A stretch of DNA of 51,145 nt from Dichloromethanomonas sp964477085 (GTDB lineage: Bacteria; Bacillota; Desulfitobacteriia; Desulfitobacteriales; Syntrophobotulaceae), in the NCBI GenBank assembly GCA_964477085.1, contig CAYZDF010000015.1, positions 1-51,145 of the forward strand, read 5' to 3'. Shown here one piece after another: positions 33,264-41,392 of the stretch. The position numbers and the translations under genes were made by a program. Under the pieces are notes generated by a model. That model saw nothing but the letters and a program-made list of their open reading frames with translations, ran no database searches and had not been told where the DNA came from. The number at the start of each line of letters is the position of its first letter. Position 1 is the first letter of the stretch.

Positions 33264-34664
33264 ATGGAAAGTCTTTTTGCCAGCCAAGTCCAGGAACTTA
33301 ATGAGCAAGCAAATACGATTATTAACCATTATTTTACAGCAAAACGCCAAGGAGATCATGCCAAGATCAATATACCCCTGGGGTTTCAAGAAGCTTTTTT
33401 TAGACTTGTCGATAAAGTAAACTTAAGTCTTATGGAAGACAAAGATAATTTCTATGGCTTTTTTTTGCTGCAGATGTCCAGAGAAATACGATTTGACATT
33501 AGCAGTCCAACAGCTGTGAATTTTAAAAACGCTAAATACGTTATTTATTTTAATCCCATCATTTTTTTAAACCTAAATCTTAAACAGATGGAGAGTACCA
33601 TTAAACACGAAATACTTCATATCGTATCGTTGCATTTGCTACGAGCAAAAGAATTAAAAGGCAAATTCAGCACATTAGCGATTAATATGGCTATGAATAT
33701 CGTCGTCAATACCTATTTAGATCATTTACCCCCTTATGCTATTACCCTGGAATGGGTAAATCTGAATTATTCGTTAGAACTTTTGCCATTTCAAGCGTTT
33801 GAATATTACGTTGAAGAGATTCAAACTGCCTTGGATTTACTGGAAGCAGATAAGGATCAGTCAGATGATTGTGGCAACGAAGAGAATATAGAAACAGCTT
33901 ATAATCCGGAAAAAACCCATGACATCTGGGAAGAATCCAGTAATATAGATGAAAAAACACTTCAGGAATTTACCGAGAAGTTTATTAATAATGCTCAAAA
34001 AGGCAGTATTCCAAAATATTTGGAAAACATGATCTCATCCCTAAAAAACAGCAAGGGTGAATTGCCTTGGAATCTCTATCTGAAGCGGTTGATGGGAACG
34101 GTCGAAAGTGACAAAAAAAAGACGATAACACGAAGAAACAGGAGACAGCCCGAGCGATTAGATATCAGAGGTCAGCTTAGGAGCCATAAAGCAAGTATTG
34201 TTGTCGCCCTTGATATCAGTGGGAGTATTAGTGATGAAGAATTTAATCAAGCCATAAAAGAAGTAATCTCTATCGTTAAAAATTATAATCATGAAATTAC
34301 GATTATCGAATGTGACAGTGAAATCAGACGTGTGTATAAAGTCAAATCTGCAAAGGATATTAAAGATAGAATTAATACAAGAGGAGGAACAACATTTACC
34401 CCTGTATTTGAATATGCCAATCAGCATAAGGTGAATTTGTTAATCTATTTTACAGATGGCAAAGGGGAAGAGAAGCTTTTGACGAATCCTAAAAGGTATA
34501 AAACTCTATGGGTTATTTCTGGCCGAGGAGATAAGCTATCCTTAAAAGAAGCATATGGGGCAGTTAAAAAACTAAAAAATATTGAAATCAAAGAGGATAC
34601 CTTAGATCTGAGTGATATTAGAACAAGCGGATACTCCATGCTTGACCAGGAAAAACATTTTTAA
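33264..34664 (+). CDS. Zincin-like plus VWA domain protein (DUF2201 type), MoxR partner
   Basis: This is a 466-residue protein. An N-terminal metallopeptidase-like region contains HEILHIV (H115, E116, H119), a zincin HExxH motif. An acidic linker follows (about residues 195-240). The C-terminal VWA-like domain begins at about residue 310 with the MIDAS motif DISGSIS (D317, S319, S321), has the MIDAS threonine in RGGTTFTP and a later acidic site in YFTDGKGEE. This matches the DUF2201_N plus VWA-like DUF2201 architecture that partners MoxR ATPases. The client is unknown. It is the third gene of the operon and starts 6 bp after the MoxR stop; the GGTGATAG over that stop serves as its ribosome site. 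Confidence 0.88.
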   Translation: MESLFASQVQELNEQANTIINHYFTAKRQGDHAKINIPLGFQEAFFRLVDKVNLSLMEDKDNFYGFFLLQMSREIRFDISSPTAVNFKNAKYVIYFNPIIFLNLNLKQMESTIKHEILHIVSLHLLRAKELKGKFSTLAINMAMNIVVNTYLDHLPPYAITLEWVNLNYSLELLPFQAFEYYVEEIQTALDLLEADKDQSDDCGNEENIETAYNPEKTHDIWEESSNIDEKTLQEFTEKFINNAQKGSIPKYLENMISSLKNSKGELPWNLYLKRLMGTVESDKKKTITRRNRRQPERLDIRGQLRSHKASIVVALDISGSISDEEFNQAIKEVISIVKNYNHEITIIECDSEIRRVYKVKSAKDIKDRINTRGGTTFTPVFEYANQHKVNLLIYFTDGKGEEKLLTNPKRYKTLWVISGRGDKLSLKEAYGAVKKLKNIEIKEDTLDLSDIRTSGYSMLDQEKHF

Positions 34665-34885
34665 CGCATGTACTTTAACCTGACTTCGGGAACTTAGCTT
34701 ATACATATAAAAATATAATAAAAAAGAGGGAAACAATTATACAGGGATATCGAGCCGAGAAAATTTGATTAAGGTTGATTACTAGAGAGTTATTGATTTT
34801 GGGATAGTTTTTATTTTTATTGGATTAGTGAAGATTTAATTTTCATGAAATCCCTGGATTAGGGTGAGGCTGTGTTAGTTGGCGG

Positions 34886-34914
34886 TTGACAATTGATTTA
34901 AATTTGAATATATT
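34886..34914 (+). promoter_or_regulatory. Strong promoter before the MutS2-homologue leader
   Basis: Consensus -35 TTGACA (34886-34891) and -10 TATATT (34909-34914) are 17 bp apart. The predicted start is near 34921, giving an unusually long leader of about 370 nt before the MutS2-type gene. Confidence 0.75.
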
Positions 34915-34920
34915 AGTGGT

Positions 34921-35240
34921 ATATTATTTTAAGGTGGCGTGTTGATGTCGGTTCTGTTTGTTATGGTCGTCCATAACTAAATAAAGTTGCATAAGGTACT
35001 CCGCGGTGAAGGGCATGACCCTTTATTTGGTGTTGCTTTATGAAAAACCATACCCGACAGACTGCTTCCGTCTATTCAATCGATCTCAGGTGATGTTGTC
35101 ATTTTGAGCGATTGTTCATTGATGTAATAACAATCCGTGACAAGGTATGCTTGTCACGTTGTTTTATAGGGGAACTATTGCCCGCAAGGAGCATTCTGCA
35201 CGTTGATTGGTGCCGTCTGTTTTTGCGGGCTTTTTGACTG
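34921..35240 (+). ncRNA. Structured leader RNA with tandem terminators upstream of the MutS2 homologue
   Basis: Several clean stems follow the promoter. GTTATGG/CCATAAC closes a TCGT tetraloop (34960-34977). AAATAAAG/CTTTATTT (34979-34986 with 35021-35028) encloses a GGGCATGACCC hairpin. A third stem, GTGACAAG/CTTGTCAC (35137-35157), is followed by GTTGTTTTA. The last is GCCCGCAA/TTGCGGGC (35180-35187 with 35223-35230) with an inner GCAC/GTGC stem and TTTTT, a true terminator 60 bp before the gene. The set could be a regulatory leader or an independent small RNA. The GGTACTCCGCGG piece is only distantly T-box-like, and no known class is recognised. Confidence 0.5.
35180..35235 (+). terminator. 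Intrinsic terminator with branched loop
   Basis: GCCCGCAA (35180-35187) pairs perfectly with TTGCGGGC (35223-35230), followed by TTTTT. The 35-nt loop has its own GCAC/GTGC stem. It lies between the leader and the MutS2-type gene. Confidence 0.75.
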
Positions 35241-35294
35241 TTGATGTTGTCAGATCCAATCAGATACAATCTTATTTTGAGGAGTTGTCTTCCA

Positions 35295-37292
35295 ATGAAT
35301 CATTACCAAAACCTTGAGTTTGATAAAATACTTGTACAACTGGCCGATAACGCCCTGTCCGAAACCGTAAAATCACGCTGCCTGACGCTCGTTCCGTCCC
35401 TCGATGAATCCGAAGTCAAACGGCGGTTGGATGAAACCACTCAGGCCAAGCAGATAATTGAACAGGTTGGAACTCCACCCCTTCCGTTAATGACAGACTT
35501 ACAAAGAATTCTTGGCCTGATTACCATTGACGCTGTGCTCATGCCGGATCAGATCACCCTTGTCTCGTCGTTTCTAGCTTCATGTCGCAGAATTAAAGCC
35601 TACCTTAAAAAAGCCCAGACAACTGGATACTCTGTAGCCTGGTTCGGGGAATCTATCGACCTCTTAGCGGAAGTGGAAGACGAAATTGGGCGGTGCATCC
35701 GCAACGGGATCGTAGATGACAAAGCTTCGACCCAGCTGGCAGCCATCCGTCGCCAAACCTCAGTCACCATTGATCAGATTAAAGCCAAACTGGAAAACCT
35801 GTTGAGAAAGAACAAAGATTGGTTTTCGGAGAGTTTTGTTTCCATCCGCAACGGTCGCTATACCCTGCCGGTCAAACGCCAGCACAAAAATGATGTATCC
35901 GGAGCGGTGGTCGACCTGTCACAGACCGGCGGGACCTGCTTTATAGAACCCGCATCTATCGGTAAACTGCAATCCGAGCTTTCTGCCCTGCAAATGGAAG
36001 AGGAGAACGAGGTAAGGCGTATCCTGTATTCTCTCACTGCCCTGATCGCGAATCATTTACAGACGATCAGGCTGAACATTGAGGCCATAGAGACCCTGGA
36101 TTTTCTCTTTGCCAAGGGGAAACTCAGTTTGGCGATGAAGGCCTCAGTCGTAGGCATACAAGCGGATAGAGAAATCCGACTCGTCAATGCCAGACATCCG
36201 CTGCTTCATCCAGGGACTGCCGTACCACTGAACTTTGTAGTCGGCCCTGATACGACTGGCGTCATTATCACCGGCCCCAATACGGGAGGTAAAACTGTAG
36301 CCTTAAAAACTGTCGGATTGTTATCCCTCATGGTTCAGAGCGGTCTGCATGTCCCGGCAGACGAAAGCAGTGTTTTCAGTCTGCGTAACCTGGTGTTGTG
36401 CGATATCGGTGATGGGCAGAGCATTTCCGAGAACCTGTCTACCTTTTCGTCCCATATAAAGAACATTATCCAAATCTTAAAACAAACCAATCACGAGTCA
36501 CTTGTTCTTCTCGACGAACTGGGGTCTGGAACCGATCCGGCCGAAGGGATGGGGTTGGCAGTGGCTATTTTGGAAGAACTAAGTGCCAAAAAGTGCCTGT
36601 TTGTTGCGACTACGCATTATCCGGAAATCAAAGAATACGCAGCCAGTAAATCGGGGCTGGTTAACGCCCGCATGGCCTTTGACAAGGAGAGCCTTTTACC
36701 CCTCTACCGTCTGGAAATCGGGGAAGCCGGGGAAAGCTGTGCACTCTATATTGCCCAGAGACTTGGAATGCCGGGACACATATTACGACGGGCTCACGAA
36801 GCTGTATACGGAATATCAGGGAAAAACGCGAGATCGGAGAAAAAGGGAACACATGGAAATGACAATCAAGGCAAGGGGGGTAACACGGGATCTGCCAGTA
36901 AATCCTTTATAGAAGCTGCAGTTCAAGTTGAAGTCTCCGGTGAAGCGTTTGTTGTACCAAAAATCGTCAAAAGGGAAGAGCAAAAACCGAAATCCACGTG
37001 TCGCAGTGAGAAATTCAATATCGGTGACAGTGTCATCGTTTACCCGCAAAAGGAAACCGGTATAGTCTATGCTCGTGCCAACGATAGAGGAGAAATAGGT
37101 GTCCAGGTTAAAGGTAAGAAAAAACTGATCAATCACAAACGCATCAAACTGCAGATACCTGCTAGCGAGCTCTACCCCGAAGATTATGATTTCTCAATTA
37201 TCTTTGACAGTGTAGAAGTCCGTAAAGCCCGCCATCATATGGCAAGAGGGTGTTATGAAGGGATCATCGTGATTGAGGAGGGGAATAATTAG
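35295..37292 (+). CDS. MutS2-like DNA-binding ATPase lacking the Smr nuclease domain
   Basis: This is a 665-residue MutS2-family ATPase. The N-terminal 280 residues are a helical core/lever with NGRYTLPVKRQHK and GTCFIEPASIGK, typical of MutS2. The ATPase follows with Walker A GPNTGGKT, Walker B LVLLDELGSGTDPAEG and the histidine motif ATTHYPEIK. After a variable linker, an SH3/KOW-like segment (GDSVIVYPQKETGIVYA) and a short terminal domain follow. The Smr endonuclease domain of full MutS2 (about 780 residues) is absent. MutS2 rescues collided ribosomes or suppresses recombination; this short form is less understood. ATG 35295 follows GAGGAG; upstream TTG/ATG codons are rejected. The gene looks GC-richer than its surroundings and an rsgA remnant abuts its stop. 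Confidence 0.85.
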   Translation: MNHYQNLEFDKILVQLADNALSETVKSRCLTLVPSLDESEVKRRLDETTQAKQIIEQVGTPPLPLMTDLQRILGLITIDAVLMPDQITLVSSFLASCRRIKAYLKKAQTTGYSVAWFGESIDLLAEVEDEIGRCIRNGIVDDKASTQLAAIRRQTSVTIDQIKAKLENLLRKNKDWFSESFVSIRNGRYTLPVKRQHKNDVSGAVVDLSQTGGTCFIEPASIGKLQSELSALQMEEENEVRRILYSLTALIANHLQTIRLNIEAIETLDFLFAKGKLSLAMKASVVGIQADREIRLVNARHPLLHPGTAVPLNFVVGPDTTGVIITGPNTGGKTVALKTVGLLSLMVQSGLHVPADESSVFSLRNLVLCDIGDGQSISENLSTFSSHIKNIIQILKQTNHESLVLLDELGSGTDPAEGMGLAVAILEELSAKKCLFVATTHYPEIKEYAASKSGLVNARMAFDKESLLPLYRLEIGEAGESCALYIAQRLGMPGHILRRAHEAVYGISGKNARSEKKGTHGNDNQGKGGNTGSASKSFIEAAVQVEVSGEAFVVPKIVKREEQKPKSTCRSEKFNIGDSVIVYPQKETGIVYARANDRGEIGVQVKGKKKLINHKRIKLQIPASELYPEDYDFSIIFDSVEVRKARHHMARGCYEGIIVIEEGNN

Positions 37293-37660
37293 AAATCATA
37301 CCACGACCAGACGTGAGCTCATTGTCATTCCTTCCGGTGGGGCTGTTATCGATACATCCGGTATGCGCGAAATTGGAGTGGAAAGCGACAATCGCAATAA
37401 GACGTTTGCGGAGATCGAAGAATGAAGTGAACACTGCAAATTTAAGGACCGTCAAGCATGAGAATGAGCCTGGCTGTGCCGTCAGGAAAGCAATTGAAGA
37501 AGGTATGATTACAGAAGAACGCCTGCAAAGCTATAAAAAACTGAAGAAAGAGGCTAAGTACGAAGGTTTGAACTCCAAGCAAATTGAAAAAGAAAAAATC
37601 ACCGAAATGTTTTCCGGCTTTGGAGGGATGAAAAACGCAAGAAATTTCATTATTATTAAT
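37291..37660 (+). pseudogene. rsgA: C-terminal remnant of ribosome-assembly GTPase RsgA
   Basis: The first piece in frame from 37291 reads RRELIVIPSGGAVIDTSGMR and EIGVESDN...KTFAEIEE, the end of the RsgA GTPase domain. It stops at TGA 37423, continues in the same frame as SEHCKFKD, then shifts by one base near 37453 and continues as HENEPGCAVRKAIEEG. It ends with EERLQSYKKLKKEAKYEG and FSGFGGMKNARNF, the zinc-binding C-terminal domain. The OB fold and most of the GTPase domain, including the P-loop, are missing. It directly touches the MutS2-homologue stop codon. One nonsense codon and one frameshift show it is inactive. A functional rsgA copy presumably exists elsewhere. Confidence 0.88.
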
Positions 37661-37674
37661 AGGAGGTGCTTCCT

Positions 37675-37827
37675 TTGGATGGATTTTTAATGTTGATTAT
37701 TTGGATGATTAGCCTTGCGGTATTTTATTTTATTATCAAAGCAGCCGTTAAAAATGGGGTGGCAGAGGCTAACCAGGATTTATTGGAATCCGTTCTTTCC
37801 ATAGAGCGAAAGCTGTCTGAGAAGTAG
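37675..37827 (+). CDS. Small single-span membrane protein (50 aa)
   Basis: A TTG start at 37675 lies 6 bases after a perfect AGGAGGTG (37661-37668). The 50-residue product starts MDGFLMLIIWMISLAVFYFI, a transmembrane helix, followed by IKAAVKNGVAEANQDLLE and a short charged tail. It resembles small proteins annotated DUF6019 in Firmicutes, but I hold that loosely. Its ribosome site lies at the very end of the rsgA remnant, so it may have been translationally tied to that gene. Confidence 0.6.
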   Translation: MDGFLMLIIWMISLAVFYFIIKAAVKNGVAEANQDLLESVLSIERKLSEK

Positions 37828-37951
37828 TAACTTAGATCTTAAGGAAGATAAACCTAATGAAGGAAGCTTATAGGTTAAGGTGTAAAGAACAAGAAGGTGG
37901 TTAGTTTCCTTGGATTCAATAATCGGATTGATATATACCTGGAAAAGAAAG

Positions 37952-38311
37952 TCAGGAACGAAGGGCTTGCAGGTATTTATGTCCAATAATCTTACCAGAA
38001 GAAACTTCCTTGATCATCAGATTTGATGAATTTCCATGACTTAATAATTCATAAGCTCTTTGGGTCTCGTTCCAGACAACTTCATAGATTTCTGATTTGA
38101 TTTGAATGAGATCACCTTCATAGACATCGTTAAGGCCTTGATCTGTAAAGCCTGTACACTGCAGAATGTCAAATTTGGCGATCGGTTCCCACGAACGGTG
38201 GGGTACACTCACGGCAAAGGGAAGGGAAGTCTTGCGATCAAAGCTTATGGCTTGTGGAATATACATTTTTTTCATGACTTTATCCCATACACGAAATTTT
38301 ATGACTCTCAA
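37952..38311 (-). CDS. YopX family phage-type protein
   Basis: This 119-residue protein has the YopX layout: N-terminal IKFRVWDKVMKKMYIP, a central ILQCTGFTDQGLNDVYEGDL, then a YEVVWNETQRAYEL strand pair. YopX proteins are encoded by SPbeta-like phages and scattered in Firmicute chromosomes; their function is unknown. The start is TTG (38311) after a perfect AGGAGG. No other phage gene is nearby, so this is a solitary phage-derived gene at the edge of the accessory region. Confidence 0.85.
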   Translation of the reverse strand: MRVIKFRVWDKVMKKMYIPQAISFDRKTSLPFAVSVPHRSWEPIAKFDILQCTGFTDQGLNDVYEGDLIQIKSEIYEVVWNETQRAYELLSHGNSSNLMIKEVSSGKIIGHKYLQALRS

Positions 38312-38464
38312 TGGATACCTCCTAAGATATAAAAAGATCTATATCATAGAAGTGCGGATCGTTTTTGGCATTTGTGGAGTGTTAAGGGCTTGTATCTTTT
38401 TCCAGTAATTCGTTCAACGGAAATCGCAAATAAGGTAGTTAGATAATATAAAAACATTTTTAGG

Positions 38465-39415
38465 TCAAAAACGAATAGCTCCTTTCTCACATTTATTGCC
38501 CCAGGCATCAATGATTTCATTCTCTTTGTAAATACAGATGATCTCACAGTTATTCGAACATTTTTTGCATTCAAAGCCCTTGGTTTTAAATTCAACATCT
38601 GTGATATGGAAAAAGAATTCATTTTCTGCCTGAGATTTTTTAGCTAAGATCGCTGCTCCGAGTGCACCGGTCAGATGGCCGTTAGAATCTACTAAGACGG
38701 GCAGGCCGAGAGCCTCTTCAAAGGCTTTCTTAACTCCAGAATTTTTGCTGACTCCGCCTTGAAAAATGATTGGGGGAGTGATTTTTTTGCCTTTTCCAAC
38801 ATTGTTGAGGTAATTCGTAACAACTGCTTTACATAATCCTGCTACAATGTCCTCTTTTTTATGGCCGATTTGAACTTTGTGGACGAGATCCGATTCGGCG
38901 AAGACCGTGCAGCGGGCAGCAATAGGGGTGGGCTTGGATGACTCTAGGGCTATTTGACCGAAGTCTTCAATATTGATGTGCAGTCGCTGGGCCTGACTGG
39001 ATAAAAAAGAGCCCGTTCCGGCAGCACAAAGCGTGTTCATGGCGTAATCCGTTACGATACCGTTTTCGATCAGAATCAATTTGGAATCCTGGCCGCCTAT
39101 TTCAATAATCGTCCGGACATCAGGATGTACGGACATTGCACCGATGGCATGAGCAGTAATCTCATTCTTGATCACAACTGCACCCGTCATAGCTCCAATA
39201 AGTCTTCGGGCACTGCCTGTCGTACCGACAGCCATAATTTTACCTTGATTGCTGTCAAATCGAGCTTTCAGAGCGGTTAGTAAACGTTTTACAGCATTGA
39301 GGGGATCGCCCTCGGTCCACAAGTATTCACCGGCTGTCACCTGATTATTCTCATCGATGATAACAGCTTTGGTGGAAATTGAGCCAATATCGATTCCTAA
39401 ATAGTACTTGCTCAT
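38465..39415 (-). CDS. Acyl-CoA dehydratase activase (HgdC-like, COG1924)
   Basis: This is a 316-residue ASKHA-fold ATPase of the 2-hydroxyglutaryl-CoA dehydratase activator family. It has the phosphate-1 motif GIDIGSISTKAVI and a second nucleotide motif IIEIGGQDSK. The two cysteines that bridge a single 4Fe-4S cluster between two subunits are C130 (NTLCAAGTGS) and C169 (AARCTVFAES). A C-terminal cysteine-rich tail (FECKKCSNNC plus two more) is additional to classical HgdC. Such activators use ATP to push an electron to very low potential into a partner dehydratase or reductase. It overlaps the upstream gene by ATGA and is the last gene of a three-gene operon. Confidence 0.88.
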   Translation of the reverse strand: MSKYYLGIDIGSISTKAVIIDENNQVTAGEYLWTEGDPLNAVKRLLTALKARFDSNQGKIMAVGTTGSARRLIGAMTGAVVIKNEITAHAIGAMSVHPDVRTIIEIGGQDSKLILIENGIVTDYAMNTLCAAGTGSFLSSQAQRLHINIEDFGQIALESSKPTPIAARCTVFAESDLVHKVQIGHKKEDIVAGLCKAVVTNYLNNVGKGKKITPPIIFQGGVSKNSGVKKAFEEALGLPVLVDSNGHLTGALGAAILAKKSQAENEFFFHITDVEFKTKGFECKKCSNNCEIICIYKENEIIDAWGNKCEKGAIRF

Positions 39416-40479
39416 TTTTTTGTTTCCTTTCTCATAACCATCATGTCATAAAATGCTTCAAGGCGGGTGTTAATGCCGATTTCACTGGTTTGAGTGTCAA
39501 AGCTAAAATAAATGATAGGTATCTTATAATCATGACAGATGTTCTGAAGGACTGGTATGGCATCGATCTCCGGGGTGCAGCCAAAGGACTTAACATGGAT
39601 GATTCCGTCATAACCCTTCTTCGCAAAATCCAAAGCTCTGTCGATGGTTGCCATGCTGGTAGCCCCCATCGGATACTGAGTATAGTCTTTGATATGCTCT
39701 TTCATATCCTTTTTGGGATAATGGAGCAACGTATTGGAGACATTCAGCCATCTATCAACAACGACTCCTATTCTTGCTAATTGCCTCTCAATATAATGAT
39801 TGCTGAAAGGTTCCATGATCGTGTAATACTCTCCAATGATACCGACCCGCAAAGGATTAGAAGGCTTATTGATCTCAATCTCCTTAAAACGTTTCATATA
39901 ATCACGATAGGTATTTTTGAGATCTTTCTTGCTCCTGATCAACCTCAGATCTTGTAAAAAGTCAGCATGGATTTGGTCAAAAGATCCTGTATGACATTCA
40001 AAACCGATATTTTTACGGATATAATCTTCTATCTCATCGATCATCTCAATCATTTTGGTAACAACCGAAAATATCTGAATAACGTTTTTTAAGGACAGAT
40101 CAGATTTAATCTCTTTGAACCCGTTGTAAAAATTAAGGGGTTTTGGTTTCTGATACTTGGCTAAATTGACAAAATGAATCTGATAACCTAAATCCTTCAG
40201 TATCTGTTCATGAAGCTCTCCATAATATCCTAAGCGACATAATCCGCCGGTCTGAACGAGCGTATTAGCACCAGCTTCGATCGTCTCGATAAAGTTTCCG
40301 AGGTTATATTTAAACGGGGCACAAACATAATCCGGGCTGTAGCGACTACCGATTTCTAAGGTTTTTTTAGTGATGGGGGGTGGGACAATATATTCGACAT
40401 CCAAACCGGCATTAAATAAAACTTTAAGTGGTATATGATAGCTTCCCAGATGGGGGAAACTTGCTTTAACCTTTTGCAT
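39412..40479 (-). CDS. Acyl-CoA dehydratase activase-related protein (COG3581-like)
   Basis: This 355-residue protein is related to 2-hydroxyacyl-CoA dehydratase subunits. It has FPHLGSYHIPLKVLF near the start, then PDYVCAPFKYNLGNF, QTGGLCRLGYYGE and CTPEIDAIPVL, with cysteines placed to hold an iron-sulfur cluster. In many anaerobes this module is fused to the activase and to the COG3580 module in a very large protein; here all three are separate. The client substrate is unknown. ATG 40479 follows AAAGGATGAG; an ATG at 40488 would sit on the ribosome site. It overlaps both neighbours, which shows tight coupling. Confidence 0.8.
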   Translation of the reverse strand: MQKVKASFPHLGSYHIPLKVLFNAGLDVEYIVPPPITKKTLEIGSRYSPDYVCAPFKYNLGNFIETIEAGANTLVQTGGLCRLGYYGELHEQILKDLGYQIHFVNLAKYQKPKPLNFYNGFKEIKSDLSLKNVIQIFSVVTKMIEMIDEIEDYIRKNIGFECHTGSFDQIHADFLQDLRLIRSKKDLKNTYRDYMKRFKEIEINKPSNPLRVGIIGEYYTIMEPFSNHYIERQLARIGVVVDRWLNVSNTLLHYPKKDMKEHIKDYTQYPMGATSMATIDRALDFAKKGYDGIIHVKSFGCTPEIDAIPVLQNICHDYKIPIIYFSFDTQTSEIGINTRLEAFYDMMVMRKETKK

Positions 40480-41392
40480 GCCACTCATCCTTTTGTAAGC
40501 GGATAATATCGACAAAGCTCTCCAGACGTGTTTCTAATCCTGCCTTTCCCTGATGTTCGTCGATTACAAGATTAAGGATTGGTTTATCTTTGACCCGCCT
40601 GATCAGAATTTCATTGACAAGAGAATCAGGGCCACAGGGAAAAGCACTGATGAGGATAATGCCGTCAACTTTGTCTTTATAGAGAGGGATAGAGCCAACC
40701 AATTCTTTATTAAAGGCCCAGGGTAATGTATCGCTGATTTCTGTTGATCTGGCTGCTGCTTCTTTTTTGGGGGCGATATCCGCTATAATCGGGACAGTTC
40801 CCAACTCACGAAGATAGGTTTTGATGGGTTCACCGATATACTTGTCATCGATATTATAACGGTGGGCAATCAATAAAAGCTTAATCTTATTTTCGTTTAA
40901 TAATCGTTCCTGCTCATAGATCTCTTGCCAGTGTGCATTTTTCTGCATTTGTTTGGCGAGAAGATAGGCATATAAGCTTTGAGTTTTACTCTTACCCAAA
41001 GTTTTGCTGATCTTTATAAAAGCTCTAACCTCCCAATCAGTGGTGTTAGGATCGATATTATAGGATAACAGCTTAATGTTTCGGTCTCTGAAAGTGTTGG
41101 CCGCGACATCGTAAATCCCTTGGAATTTAGTACATACCGTTCCCAGACTGCCGTAGTTAGAAATACGCGGAACCAGAATCAAGTCACATTTATCAATCAG
41201 CCATTCCACGTGTCCCAAATAGATCTTTGAGGAAAGACACGATTCATCGATGGCACAAGCGATTCCTCTGTCAATAATCTCTTTAGTCGTATCGGGACTG
41301 ACAATATAGTCGATGTTGAGTTCATCAAAAAAACTCTCCCATAGATGCTTGAATTTATAGTATAAAAGTGCTCTTGGAATACCAATTTTCAT
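40466..41392 (-). CDS. DUF2229/COG3580-like dehydratase-related protein
   Basis: This 308-residue protein starts MKIGIPRALLYYKFKHLW and has CAIDESCLSSKIYLGHVEWL (about residues 46-65), the cysteine-rich heart of the DUF2229/COG3580 family. It ends with SAFPCGPDSLVNEIL and IDEHQGKAGLETRLESF, the motifs shared with 2-hydroxyacyl-CoA dehydratase subunits. It is the first gene of the operon and presumably forms the cluster-bearing enzyme with the COG3581 protein, activated by the ATP-dependent activase. No CoA-transferase or acyl-CoA gene is adjacent, so classic amino acid fermentation is not implied. Confidence 0.82.
   Translation of the reverse strand: MKIGIPRALLYYKFKHLWESFFDELNIDYIVSPDTTKEIIDRGIACAIDESCLSSKIYLGHVEWLIDKCDLILVPRISNYGSLGTVCTKFQGIYDVAANTFRDRNIKLLSYNIDPNTTDWEVRAFIKISKTLGKSKTQSLYAYLLAKQMQKNAHWQEIYEQERLLNENKIKLLLIAHRYNIDDKYIGEPIKTYLRELGTVPIIADIAPKKEAAARSTEISDTLPWAFNKELVGSIPLYKDKVDGIILISAFPCGPDSLVNEILIRRVKDKPILNLVIDEHQGKAGLETRLESFVDIIRLQKDEWHAKG

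Noticed and set aside
34991..35030. Possible T-box motif in the leader of the MutS2-type gene (GGTACTCCGCGG)
   Set aside because: It lacks the GGTGGNACCGCG core, a Stem I specifier arrangement and a downstream aminoacyl-tRNA or amino acid gene; the real T-box at 44.7 kb shows what a match looks like.
37313..37690. 125-codon ORF read as an intact protein
   Set aside because: Its first half is an out-of-frame reading of the rsgA remnant; only the later part is genuine RsgA sequence, so it is a pseudogene piece.
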